Shown: positions 1 through 6,476, counted from the first letter of the stretch. The stretch is 8,997 nucleotides of DNA from an uncultured Ruminococcus sp. (GCA_902802975.1 CADCOF010000042.1:1-8997), one strand, 5' to 3'. Notes: generated by a model from the sequence alone, not told the origin. Made by a program: numbers and translations.

Positions 1-63
1 AAGGCAGTGTACTATTTTGCAAATGAAGCAAAGCTGTACACCGAAGCGTCCGGTAATAACTGA
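1..63 (+). CDS. C-terminal end of an unidentified protein (partial)
   Basis: Frame 1 is open from the first base for 20 codons and ends at TGA 61-63; the tail reads KAVYYFANEAKLYTEASGNN. The gene starts outside the window, so no family can be assigned. It lies 42 bases before the first small peptide gene on the same strand with no terminator between, so it is probably in the same transcript as the two peptides. That it is coding at all is inferred from the open frame and the well-placed stop just ahead of a good ribosome binding site. Confidence 0.5.
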   Translation, partial: KAVYYFANEAKLYTEASGNN

Positions 64-105
64 AATCACGTATAGGCAGTAATGTAAATAAGGAGATAGA
101 GAAAT

Positions 106-255
106 ATGAACAAGTATGAGAAGCCTTTGATGGAAGTATTGATGCTCGACGGAGAAGACATAATCACAGCAAGCGATTCCGATACAACGAATGGACCCGA
201 TACGGATATTTATCAAAGCCCCAACGAGACAGAGATCATTACTCCGAATCCGTAA
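106..255 (+). CDS. Small acidic peptide 1 of a tandem pair (49 aa)
   Basis: A 49-residue product starts at ATG 106 behind AGGAG at 91-95 (10-base spacer). It begins MNKYEKPLMEV, carries EDIIT at residues 17-21, and ends in a Ser/Thr/Asp/Asn-rich tail with ETEI at 41-44 and Pro near the end. It has no Cys, no Arg and no hydrophobic segment. Peptide 2, 53 bases downstream, shares the MNKYEK start, EDIIT and ETEI, so the two are paralogues. Short genes opening with a Tyr-Glu-Lys-Pro type motif and a central acidic-Ile-Ile-Thr motif are, as far as I recall, common in gut Clostridia and unassigned in function. The conserved N-terminal half with a divergent C-terminal half resembles a leader/core division. 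A role as a modified precursor peptide is inference; a small regulatory or structural protein is equally possible. Confidence 0.75.
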   Translation: MNKYEKPLMEVLMLDGEDIITASDSDTTNGPDTDIYQSPNETEIITPNP

Positions 256-308
256 GCAGAAATATCGCTGTGCTTTTTGCATTTCTTGATAAGTAGGAGA
301 CAAAGAAA

Positions 309-419
309 ATGAACAAGTATGAAAAGGTCGAATTGGAGATGATTGAATTCGAGGAAGAAGATATAATCACATACAGTGAAATTCCTCAGGACTCCGAAGA
401 GACAGAGATTATGCCCTGA
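309..419 (+). CDS. Small acidic peptide 2 of a tandem pair (36 aa)
   Basis: A 36-residue product starts at ATG 309 behind AGGAG at 295-299 (9-base spacer). It opens MNKYEKVELEMIEF, carries EDIIT at residues 18-22, and ends EETEIMP. It is strongly acidic, with Lys only at positions 3 and 6. Compared with peptide 1, the N-terminal ~22 residues and the ETEI motif are kept, while about 12 residues of the middle are absent. It is Cys-free, so it cannot form thioether rings. Its stop is 26 bases before a strong intrinsic terminator, so this is the last gene of the main transcript. The function is unknown. The paralogy and the kinase-like gene just after the terminator suggest a substrate/enzyme relation, which is only inferred. 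Confidence 0.75.
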   Translation: MNKYEKVELEMIEFEEEDIITYSEIPQDSEETEIMP

Positions 420-445
420 TAGCCACATGATAATCTAAAAAAACA

Positions 446-476
446 AAAGCCAAGCAGTGCTACTGTTTGGCTTTTT
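446..476 (+). terminator. Intrinsic terminator after the peptide genes
   Basis: AAAGCCAAGCAGT (446-458) pairs with ACTGTTTGGCTTT (462-474) through a GCT loop: 13 pairs with one G-U. A T-run follows at 472-476. It separates the two peptide genes from the kinase-like gene, whose ribosome binding site begins only 17 bases later. No promoter is visible in that interval, so the downstream gene is probably reached by readthrough. Confidence 0.85.
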
Positions 477-504
477 GTATAAGTAAAAATAAAAGGTGAT
501 AAAT

Positions 505-1038
505 ATGGATACAATATCAGTAAATAACAATGAATACAACATACTAAAACTTCTCGGGCACGGAAAAGGCGGCTATTCGTACCTTGCGGAACGTGACGGT
601 ATACATGTTGTCTTGAAGCAGATACACCACGAGCCGTGCAGCTACTACACATTCGGCAACAAAATTGAAGCCGAACGAAACGATTACGCAAGACTTCAAA
701 GCGCAAACATCAGAATACCCAAAATGATAGACATAGACATTGCAAACGAGCGCATTGTGAAGGAATTTATTGACGGAGATACAATTCTGGAAATGGTAGT
801 AAACGGGCAGTCTGTTGATGAATATTTGCCGCAGGTGCGCGAAATGGCAGCACTTGCAAAAAGCTGCGGGCTTAATATCGACTATTTTCCGACAAATTTT
901 GTCGTGCAAAACGGAATGTTATATTACATTGACTACGAATGCAATAATTACATGGACGAGTGGAATTTCGAGAATTGGGGCGTAAAGTATTGGTCAAAAA
1001 CTGACGAATTAGAAGAATACTTAAGAAATGCCAACTAA
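505..1038 (+). CDS. Minimal protein-kinase-like protein (177 aa)
   Basis: The protein shows the landmarks of the protein-kinase fold in order: a glycine-rich loop GHGKGG (residues 18-23), an ATP-binding Lys in VVLKQI (K38), helix-C glutamates (E55/E57), a hinge-like KEFIDG (86-91), a catalytic-loop-like IDYFPTN with D126 and N131, and a metal-binding Asp in YYIDYE (D143). At 177 residues it is much smaller than a usual Ser/Thr kinase (about 260), and nearly all of the C-lobe after the DFG-like Asp is missing. It is therefore closer to atypical small kinases of the RIO/Bud32/Kdo-kinase type. No membrane segment is seen. ATG 505 is chosen because AAGGTGAT (493-500) precedes it at proper spacing; an in-frame GTG at 496 lies inside that site. 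It follows the acidic Ser/Thr-containing peptides, which may be its substrates. The substrate and activity are not shown by sequence. Confidence 0.8.
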   Translation: MDTISVNNNEYNILKLLGHGKGGYSYLAERDGIHVVLKQIHHEPCSYYTFGNKIEAERNDYARLQSANIRIPKMIDIDIANERIVKEFIDGDTILEMVVNGQSVDEYLPQVREMAALAKSCGLNIDYFPTNFVVQNGMLYYIDYECNNYMDEWNFENWGVKYWSKTDELEEYLRNAN

Positions 1039-1137
1039 AAACTATAAATTAGCAAATTTGTATTATTGTGGTATTCAATCTTTATCTCTATACTTGAACT
1101 TTACTGTATCATTATTTCTTTCCGCCCCTCTATCGCC

Positions 1138-1249
1138 CAATGTCATCAACTTAAGCTTTCGGTATGCCTCCGGCGGCAAGCCTTTTTGAAAAAAGGCTTG
1201 GCGAAAAACTTTGTGACGCTCTCTGTCTAACCTTAAGTTGATGACATTG
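1138..1249. mobile_element. MITE-like element with 18-bp terminal inverted repeats
   Basis: CAATGTCATCAACTTAAG (1138-1155) is repeated as its exact reverse complement at 1232-1249, defining a 112-bp unit. Directly outside both ends are CTCTATCGCC (1128-1137) and CTCTGTCGCC (1250-1259), a 10-bp direct repeat with one mismatch, as expected for a target-site duplication. The interior has no coding frame and contains a hairpin, CAAGCCTTTTT (1177-1187) with AAAAAGGCTTG (1190-1200). This is the structure of a non-autonomous miniature element mobilised by a transposase encoded elsewhere. Duplications of about 10 bp are typical of several IS families, so I do not name one. It lies between convergent genes. 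Confidence 0.7.
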
Positions 1250-1256
1250 CTCTGTC

Positions 1257-1400
1257 GCCGCTGACAGTACGCGCACAAAGTTTGTACAAATATAAACTAT
1301 ACAGCCCGCGCCTGACAAATAAGGAGTCATGCCGGGCATGACGGGGCACGCGCGAAAATTCTACTTTTTCGTGAGTAGGACGCGTACTGCCTGTATGCCC
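1257..1400. repeat. Palindromic mosaic repeat, copy A
   Basis: This segment is colinear with copy B at 8704-8940. Shared blocks in order are GCCGCT, ACGCGCAC (1269-1276), CCCGCGCCTGACAAA (1305-1319), AAGGA (1321-1325), a 7-bp hairpin with a CGG loop (1326-1342), GGGG, CACGCGCG (1347-1354), and CGCGTA followed by C/T and TG (from 1381). The hairpin stem is GTCATGC/GCATGAC here and ACCGCGC/GCGCGGT in copy B, so pairing is conserved while sequence changes. A weaker CTACT/AGTAG hairpin lies at 1361-1378. The MITE is inserted at its left edge and speB ends just past its right edge. The hairpins might also serve as the 3' end of the speB transcript, but no long U-run follows on that strand. Confidence 0.65.
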
Positions 1401-1414
1401 GCCGCGGCGAAGAC

Positions 1415-2296
1415 TTACGTTAATAATACAGCCGGGCGGAACCGGGGGAGGCAGCATGCCATTTCTCGGATTATTTTGCATGCTGCGGCTGTAGAAATTC
1501 CGCTGTGGTCATAGTGGGGGCTGAGTTCGTTTACATCGCATGCAACTATGTTCAGCTGCGAGCAAACCGCCGTAACGGCACGCCGCAGTTCATCGAAACT
1601 CACGCCGCCCGGCTCGGGTGTGCCCGTTCCCGGAAATACCGACGGGTCGAGTACGTCAAGATCAAGCGTAAAGTATACAGGCTTCGTTTTGTCCATGTTC
1701 TTCACAAATTGATGAACATCTTCAAGGCTGAACGGGTGCATATCGGTGTGCGTTTTCGCAAATTCGAATTCCGCTTTTTCTCCCGAACGTATGCCGAATT
1801 GGTGTATTCTGTCGTCTCCGATAATATCCCAGCAGCGGCGTAAAACACATGCGTGAGAATTTTTTACGCCAAGATAATCATCGCGCAGGTCTGCATGTGC
1901 GTCAAAATGCACAATATGAATATCGGGGTACTTTTCCGACACGGCACGAAATGCCCCCAGCGTTACAAGATGTTCGCCGCCAATCATGAACGGAATTTTT
2001 CCGTCATTCAGTATTATTTCCGTTCTCTCTTTTATCTGATCAAGAACCGCGTCCGTGTCGCCGATCTTAAGTTCAATGTCGCCGCTGTCCATTACCTTTG
2101 TGTCTTCAAGGTCTTTGTTCTGATATGGGCTGTACGTTTCAATGCCGAAAGATTCAGACCTGATCGCCGAGGGTCCGAAACGCGTTCCCGGGCGAAATGA
2201 TGTTGTGGAATCAAACGGCGCACCAAACATAACTATTTCGGCTTCGTCATATTCTTTATCGCAAGCCATGAACGTTTCTATATTATTCTTCAACAC
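1415..2296 (-). CDS. speB: Agmatinase (agmatine ureohydrolase)
   Basis: This cytoplasmic Mn-dependent enzyme of the arginase/ureohydrolase family hydrolyses agmatine to putrescine and urea. The metal-ligand motifs are complete: GGEH with H109, FDAHAD with D132/H134/D136, and LDLD with D212/D214; VNELSPHYD follows near the C-terminus. The 293 residues are normal for the family, but about ten residues (PRFRPAVLLT) extend beyond the usual end near IIREM and come from unusually GC-rich DNA. The start is GTG 2296, preceded by AGGAG (plus-strand CTCCT at 2307-2311) with a 10-base spacer. The alternative ATG at MACDKEY lacks such a site and would remove the IETF segment. The gene overlaps the end of speE by 14 bases, so the two are probably translationally coupled. 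Its presence implies that the upstream decarboxylase makes agmatine. Related ureohydrolases (arginase, guanidinobutyrase) are the alternatives. Confidence 0.93.
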   Translation of the reverse strand: MLKNNIETFMACDKEYDEAEIVMFGAPFDSTTSFRPGTRFGPSAIRSESFGIETYSPYQNKDLEDTKVMDSGDIELKIGDTDAVLDQIKERTEIILNDGKIPFMIGGEHLVTLGAFRAVSEKYPDIHIVHFDAHADLRDDYLGVKNSHACVLRRCWDIIGDDRIHQFGIRSGEKAEFEFAKTHTDMHPFSLEDVHQFVKNMDKTKPVYFTLDLDVLDPSVFPGTGTPEPGGVSFDELRRAVTAVCSQLNIVACDVNELSPHYDHSGISTAAACKIIREMACCLPRFRPAVLLT

Positions 2297-3137
2297 TTTT
2301 CAGCAGCTCCTCTACATATGCGGGAATATAAAATGCACCCTTGTGAAGCATTGTTGTATAATACTTCGTGCTGATCGAGCGCATATTCCAGCGTGTTTCG
2401 TCAAGGTCTCTCAGCGGGTGATATTTTTTGGACGCAAAGCCGAACAGCCAGTGCCCCGATGGGTACGTTGGAATGTGCGCCTGATACACTTTCGCTATTG
2501 GGAAATTATCCACAATGTTTTTGTGCGCGCGCCGGCATGCCGCTGCGTCATCGGGATAAAACGGGCTTTCATGCTGATTTACAAGCACGCCGTCATCTTT
2601 GAGCGCATTGAAACAGCTGCCGTAAAACTCGCGCGTAAAAAGTCCCTCGCCGGGTCCGAATGGGTCGGTAGAATCAACAATGATCAGATCGTACTCGTTC
2701 TCCTTGAAACGTACAAAACGCAGACCGTCCTCATAATAAATATTAAGTCTGGGGTCGTCAAACCGGCACGCCGTTTTCGGAAGATACTGCTTGCAAACTT
2801 CGACAACAAGCGGGTCTATCTCTACCATGTCTATTCGCTCTATTTCGGGGTACTGCGTAAGTTCACGCACAACGCCGCCGTCTCCCGCGCCTATAACAAG
2901 CACATTTTTTACGTTTGGGTGAACAGCCATCGGCACATGAGTTATCATTTCGTGATAAATAAATTCGTCTTTCTCGGTGAGCATCATGTATCCGTCAAGC
3001 GTGAGAAAACGTCCAAACTCCGGAGAATCGAACACATCTATCCGCTGAAACTCGCTCTTGCCGCTGTATAGCTGCTTGTCAACTCGTATCGATATCTGAA
3101 CATTCGGAGTGTGGTTCTCCGAAAACCAAAATTCCAT
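2283..3137 (-). CDS. speE: Spermidine synthase (polyamine aminopropyltransferase)
   Basis: This enzyme transfers the aminopropyl group of decarboxylated AdoMet to putrescine. The 284-residue protein has the small N-terminal beta domain (about 1-60, ending LDGYMMLTEKDEFIYHEM) followed by a Rossmann methyltransferase-like domain. The dcAdoMet site is visible as GAGDGG (83-88), E106 in VEID and D137 in EDG. The catalytic region is DSTDP (155-159) followed by GPGEGLF. Its length is that of bacterial SpeE. The start ATG 3135-3137 has AGGTGA 5 bases upstream (plus 3143-3148), which overlaps the stop codon of the preceding lipoprotein gene. It is coupled to speB downstream. A degraded copy of its first codons lies at 4107-4151. 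A different aminopropyl acceptor, giving another triamine, cannot be excluded from sequence. Confidence 0.95.
   Translation of the reverse strand: MEFWFSENHTPNVQISIRVDKQLYSGKSEFQRIDVFDSPEFGRFLTLDGYMMLTEKDEFIYHEMITHVPMAVHPNVKNVLVIGAGDGGVVRELTQYPEIERIDMVEIDPLVVEVCKQYLPKTACRFDDPRLNIYYEDGLRFVRFKENEYDLIIVDSTDPFGPGEGLFTREFYGSCFNALKDDGVLVNQHESPFYPDDAAACRRAHKNIVDNFPIAKVYQAHIPTYPSGHWLFGFASKKYHPLRDLDETRWNMRSISTKYYTTMLHKGAFYIPAYVEELLKSVEE
2307..2311 (-). promoter_or_regulatory. Ribosome binding site fixing the speB GTG start
   Basis: The minus strand reads AGGAG, then ten bases, then GTG at 2296-2294. It lies inside the last codons of speE, which is why speB starts before speE ends. Confidence 0.7.
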
Positions 3138-3142
3138 TTATA

Positions 3143-4045
3143 TCACCTCATATTGGTCGGTATGTCATTCGTCAGCCTTTCCCAAGACGGCGAATAGCTC
3201 GTTTTTGGGGAATAATACACGGTATTGTAGCTGTTGCGCTTTTTTGTTTCAATCTCATTTTTCTCGCTTTCTGTCATCGGCACAAGAGATTTTTTCCCTT
3301 GTTCCGCAAGATACTCATTTTCTTTAAAATAACAATATCGTGTGGCGTTTTCAACTTCTTCCCAGTCGATAATATCCTCTTTGCTGTGTATCGTAAATGC
3401 AAACATCGAGCCGCTGTCGCCAAATGATGAGGAATTGAGTTTGCTGAAATTGCCATTATCATCAATCGGAACGCTTATCGCAAACATGACATACGGCGGC
3501 AGTGCCTGAGTTTGTTCTTCGCGGTCGCCCGAATTGTCGGGGAGATAATCATAAATCGTATCATAGATCAATTTAAATGTCTCGACAGCTTTTGTTATGT
3601 CGTCCTTCGAGGCGGTTTTGCATGAAATATAATAATCTTTGTTGTCCGGGTCTTCGTCATTGGTATCCATGTAGATATACAGCTTTTCTGCGTCGAGTTT
3701 GCCGTTTGAAAGTTCCGAAAGTTTTTTGGGAGTCAAAAATGTCGAAAGACATTTTCCGTAATCACTCATATATTTTGTTTCGGAATAAATATCGAATCCG
3801 ATGAGTGAAAGGGACGCGTTTTCATACTCAGTCGCATTAAATTCTATACCGTTGTAACGAAATATATGATCCTGTGCTCTGTATCCTGATTTAGTCTTGC
3901 TTTTGCCAAGCCCGATATATTCCGCGCCGTTAAATACCGATTCCACACGGTTTTTTACTGCGATTTCTCCGGGGAGTTTTGACCCGCAGCCCATCAAAAA
4001 AATAGCTAGAAGTACAGCGGGCATTGCTATTTTCCAATTTTTCAT
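3143..4045 (-). CDS. Predicted lipoprotein of unknown function (300 aa)
   Basis: The N-terminus is a lipoprotein signal: Lys at 2 and 5, a hydrophobic stretch 6-18, and lipobox LMGC with Cys20, followed by GSK. The mature part should be anchored on the outer face of the membrane. No known domain is recognised. A block around residues 109-170 (ELSN, a beta-like LYIYM, an acidic turn, then an amphipathic helix containing ETF) matches the same order in the neighbouring product of 4173-4967, so the two are paralogues. The ATG at 4045 is preceded by GAGGAA (plus 4051-4056). The stop lies only five bases from the speE start and overlaps its ribosome binding site, so co-translation with speE is likely. 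Its position inside a polyamine operon suggests an envelope role linked to polyamines, but it lacks recognisable PotD-type binding-protein features. Confidence 0.75.
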   Translation of the reverse strand: MKNWKIAMPAVLLAIFLMGCGSKLPGEIAVKNRVESVFNGAEYIGLGKSKTKSGYRAQDHIFRYNGIEFNATEYENASLSLIGFDIYSETKYMSDYGKCLSTFLTPKKLSELSNGKLDAEKLYIYMDTNDEDPDNKDYYISCKTASKDDITKAVETFKLIYDTIYDYLPDNSGDREEQTQALPPYVMFAISVPIDDNGNFSKLNSSSFGDSGSMFAFTIHSKEDIIDWEEVENATRYCYFKENEYLAEQGKKSLVPMTESEKNEIETKKRNSYNTVYYSPKTSYSPSWERLTNDIPTNMR

Positions 4046-4106
4046 TTTTATTCCTCAATATATCATGCGCATATCGCTCCGCACCTACCGGATCACGCAA
4101 ACCTTA

Positions 4107-4151
4107 TTATTTCTCTTGTGACGAGTTCTCCGAAAACCAAAATTGCATCAT
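4107..4151 (-). pseudogene. Fossil of the speE 5' end
   Basis: The minus strand encodes MMQFWFSENSSQEK and a stop. The bases at plus 4125-4144 are identical over 20 nt to plus 3114-3133, which encode the first codons of intact speE (MEFWFSEN), and the reading frame and start-codon position agree. After the match the sequence diverges and stops at 4107-4109. It begins 21 bases after the stop of the upstream membrane-protein gene, as speE begins just after the lipoprotein gene. It is best read as the junction left by a tandem duplication of [envelope gene + speE start]. Whether the 14-codon frame is translated is unknown; a GGGG sequence precedes it. Confidence 0.75.
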
Positions 4152-4172
4152 TTACCCCGATTTCTATGTGTT

Positions 4173-4967
4173 TCATGGTGTGCAGGGCGTCTGCAATACC
4201 GTTTCACTATTAACAAGTTTCAGATATTCATCATGAACAATATTTTCAATATCATCGTTTCCTATATCAATATTTATTTCATCAAAGATAACCGTTTTTT
4301 TATAATCATTCGGGTCAAGAGTGATCCCGAATCGCGGTTTGACAAGCATTTTCCAAAGCATTCTGTGATCTCCCTTTTGATCGTGATCGATCTCTTCGGA
4401 CATATACGGTTTAATCAAATTTGAAATTTCCTCAAACGTTCGGGCAGCAGTTTCGACGTCATCACTCGATTCGATAATGTAAACATACGTAAGCCTTCCA
4501 TTTTTGCAAAGCTTATCGGTTTCGATCTTGTTGGACAATTCGCCCAAATGCTCGATCGTCATAAGCTCGTCAAGCTTTTTGTCGTAATCACATTCATACA
4601 TTCTTGACCAGCCTATCCAAACGGAAATATAGATTCTAAGCGTAAAATCAATATCACAATTTGAAAGATAATACATATGTTCAATATTATCCGGTCGATC
4701 ATATGACTGGTTGGGTGTATCGGGAGTGTGCTTATAATATTCATCATGTCTTATCAATTTAACATCCGGGTATATTGTGCGTATATCGCTCATAACCGAA
4801 CCTTCACTCTCAAAATGTGCGCCAAATTCGCTTACAGTCTGCTTGCCCCATACAAGAAATTTCCCGACTGAATAGTTTAGGAAGCAAACAGAGACTGCAA
4901 TAAATATCCCTATCACAGCTGATGCACACAGCGAAAATATTATCAGTAATTTTTTCCGTTTTGTCAT
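4173..4967 (-). CDS. Membrane-anchored protein of unknown function (264 aa), paralogue of the lipoprotein
   Basis: Positively charged residues 3-6 precede a hydrophobic segment at about 7-31, giving an N-terminal signal anchor or uncleaved signal. Cys14 and Cys28 do not sit in a good lipobox, so unlike its neighbour it is probably not lipidated. The remaining ~230 residues should be extracytoplasmic. Residues 142-190 (ELSN, YVYII, acidic SSDD, a helix with RTF, then a Tyr and an acidic turn) match the same order in the product of 3143-4045. The start ATG shares bases with the speA stop in an ATGA overlap (4964-4967), and no strong ribosome binding site precedes it, so translation is probably coupled to speA. 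No family is recognised. Confidence 0.75.
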   Translation of the reverse strand: MTKRKKLLIIFSLCASAVIGIFIAVSVCFLNYSVGKFLVWGKQTVSEFGAHFESEGSVMSDIRTIYPDVKLIRHDEYYKHTPDTPNQSYDRPDNIEHMYYLSNCDIDFTLRIYISVWIGWSRMYECDYDKKLDELMTIEHLGELSNKIETDKLCKNGRLTYVYIIESSDDVETAARTFEEISNLIKPYMSEEIDHDQKGDHRMLWKMLVKPRFGITLDPNDYKKTVIFDEINIDIGNDDIENIVHDEYLKLVNSETVLQTPCTP

Positions 4968-6403
4968 CTCAGCACATTCAGCCGCTCGATTCCCTCGTCT
5001 TCGGGACCTGTCAATGAGCAGCCCTTTTCTTTTGCGTATTTTATATAATCAAGTATTTCTTTTGTTACAAGTTCTCCCGGCGCAAGTATCGGTATTCCCG
5101 GGGGATAACACATCACAAACTCGCTGCACACGCGCCCTTCGGCGGCGTCTATCGGAAGCGAAACTTTTTCGGCGTAGAACGCTTCCTGCGGCGACGCCTT
5201 GACTATCGGGTCGATGTATTCCTGGTGCATCATGCCCGCGCCGCTTTTGCCGTATCTGCGGCGAATGTCAGCAAGGGAGCTGACCAAACGTTCAATATCA
5301 CGCTGTCTGTCGCCAATGGAAAGATACGCAAGGAAATTACCCAAGTCGCCGAACTCGATCTGAATATCATACTCGTCACGCAGGAGATTATATACTTCAA
5401 CTCCGGCAAGACCTACCGCAAGCGTGTTGACAGAAAGCTTTGTTTTGTCGAACGCAAACACGCTGTTGCCGTTGATCAATTCAGTACCAAAAGCATAATA
5501 TCCTCCGATAGAATTGATCTCTCTTCTTGTATACTCTGCCATTTCGATGACTTTTCGGTAAACTTCTTTACCCCTCAAAGCCAGATTTCTGCGTGAAATA
5601 TCGAGTGAAGACAATAGTAAATAGCTTCCTGAGGTAGTCTGAGTTAAATTGATTATCTGTCGAACGTAGCCCTCATTGACGGACTGACCGCACAGCAAAA
5701 ACGACGACTGAGTAAGACTTCCGCCGGATTTGTGCATAGACGCAGCGGCCATATCTGCGCCGGCAGCCATAGCGGAAAGCGGCATATCGTCGCCGAAATA
5801 AAAATGAGTGCCGTGCGCTTCGTCCACAAGACACAGCATATTGTGACGGTGAGCTATATCTACAATAGACTGAAGATCGGAACAGATACCGTAATATGTC
5901 GGATTATTGACAAAAACCGCTTTAGCGTCGGGATTCAGATCGGCTACGCGCTGCACGTCCTCGACTTTCATGCCCAGCGGTATACCCAAGCGATCATCGC
6001 ATTGCGGGTCTATATACACAGGCACTGCGCCGCACAGAACGAGTGCGCCCATCACGCTTTTGTGTACATTTCGCGGCAAAATGATTTTGTCGCCTCTTTT
6101 CAGCGTTGACAGAACCATTGCCTGAACGCTTGACGTTGTGCCGCCCACCATCAAAAAAGCGTGAGCCGCACCGAAAGCCTCAGCCGCCAGCATCTCCGCC
6201 TCTTTTATTACGGAAACGGGGTGGCAAAGGAAATCGAGCGGCTTCATCGAGTTCACATCTATTCCAACGCATTTTTCGCCGAGAAACTCGGCAAGCTCCG
6301 GATTGCCCCTGCCTCGTTTATGACCCGGCACATCAAAGGGCACCACCCTTTTTTTGCCAAATTCCACCAGAGCCTCATATATCGGGGCTTTTTCCTGATT
6401 CAA
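4964..6403 (-). CDS. speA: Orn/Lys/Arg decarboxylase, probably arginine decarboxylase
   Basis: This is a PLP-dependent, fold-type I decarboxylase of the short Firmicutes class (479 residues, no N-terminal response-regulator-like wing domain). Visible landmarks are PFDVPGHKRG (22-31), FLMVGGTTSS (83-92), NNPTYYG (166-172), DEAHG (194-198), and SMHKSGGSLTQSS with the Schiff-base lysine K225. The C-terminal domain (PPGIPILAPGE, 434-444) is intact. The chosen start is TTG 6403, with GGGGGAG (plus 6412-6418) eight bases upstream, giving MNQEKAPIYEAL. An in-frame ATG at 6454 would add 17 residues translated from a heptamer repeat. The agmatinase and spermidine synthase in the same operon favour arginine as substrate, giving agmatine; ornithine or lysine cannot be excluded by motif. 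It overlaps the downstream gene by four bases. Confidence 0.92.
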   Translation of the reverse strand: MNQEKAPIYEALVEFGKKRVVPFDVPGHKRGRGNPELAEFLGEKCVGIDVNSMKPLDFLCHPVSVIKEAEMLAAEAFGAAHAFLMVGGTTSSVQAMVLSTLKRGDKIILPRNVHKSVMGALVLCGAVPVYIDPQCDDRLGIPLGMKVEDVQRVADLNPDAKAVFVNNPTYYGICSDLQSIVDIAHRHNMLCLVDEAHGTHFYFGDDMPLSAMAAGADMAAASMHKSGGSLTQSSFLLCGQSVNEGYVRQIINLTQTTSGSYLLLSSLDISRRNLALRGKEVYRKVIEMAEYTRREINSIGGYYAFGTELINGNSVFAFDKTKLSVNTLAVGLAGVEVYNLLRDEYDIQIEFGDLGNFLAYLSIGDRQRDIERLVSSLADIRRRYGKSGAGMMHQEYIDPIVKASPQEAFYAEKVSLPIDAAEGRVCSEFVMCYPPGIPILAPGELVTKEILDYIKYAKEKGCSLTGPEDEGIERLNVLR

Positions 6404-6411
6404 ATGTATCA

Positions 6412-6418
6412 CTCCCCC
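6412..6418 (-). promoter_or_regulatory. Ribosome binding site fixing the speA TTG start
   Basis: The minus strand carries GGGGGAG, an eight-base spacer, then TTG at 6403. This supports TTG over the farther ATG at 6454, which lies in repeat sequence without a good site. Confidence 0.65.
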
Positions 6419-6423
6419 ATATT

Positions 6424-6458
6424 CAATGTGCAATGTGCAATTAGCAATGTGCAATGAA
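6424..6458. repeat. Heptamer array, orientation 1
   Basis: Five consecutive 7-base units read CAATGTG, CAATGTG, CAATTAG, CAATGTG, CAATGAA. They are the reverse complement of the array at 6551-6592, so the pair brackets the 74-bp repeat at 6477-6550. The array lies in the 5' untranslated region of speA. Confidence 0.75.
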
Positions 6459-6476
6459 TGCTCGCTGTTGGTTCTT

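Noticed and set aside
106..419. Lanthipeptide precursors
   Set aside because: Neither peptide contains Cys, so lanthionine rings cannot form. No cyclase or dehydratase gene is visible in the window.
1177..1200. Intrinsic terminator for the kinase gene or speB
   Set aside because: The T and A runs are inside the stem and no U-run follows on either strand. The hairpin is the interior of the MITE.
2142..3071. Long 309-codon open frame on the plus strand
   Set aside because: It lies antisense to speE and speB, which have complete catalytic motifs, good starts and operon logic. The frame's product has no recognisable family features.
6404..6454. N-terminal extension of speA from ATG 6454
   Set aside because: The extra residues are a translation of the heptamer repeat and the ribosome binding site. 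TTG 6403 has ideal spacing to GGGGGAG and matches the family start.
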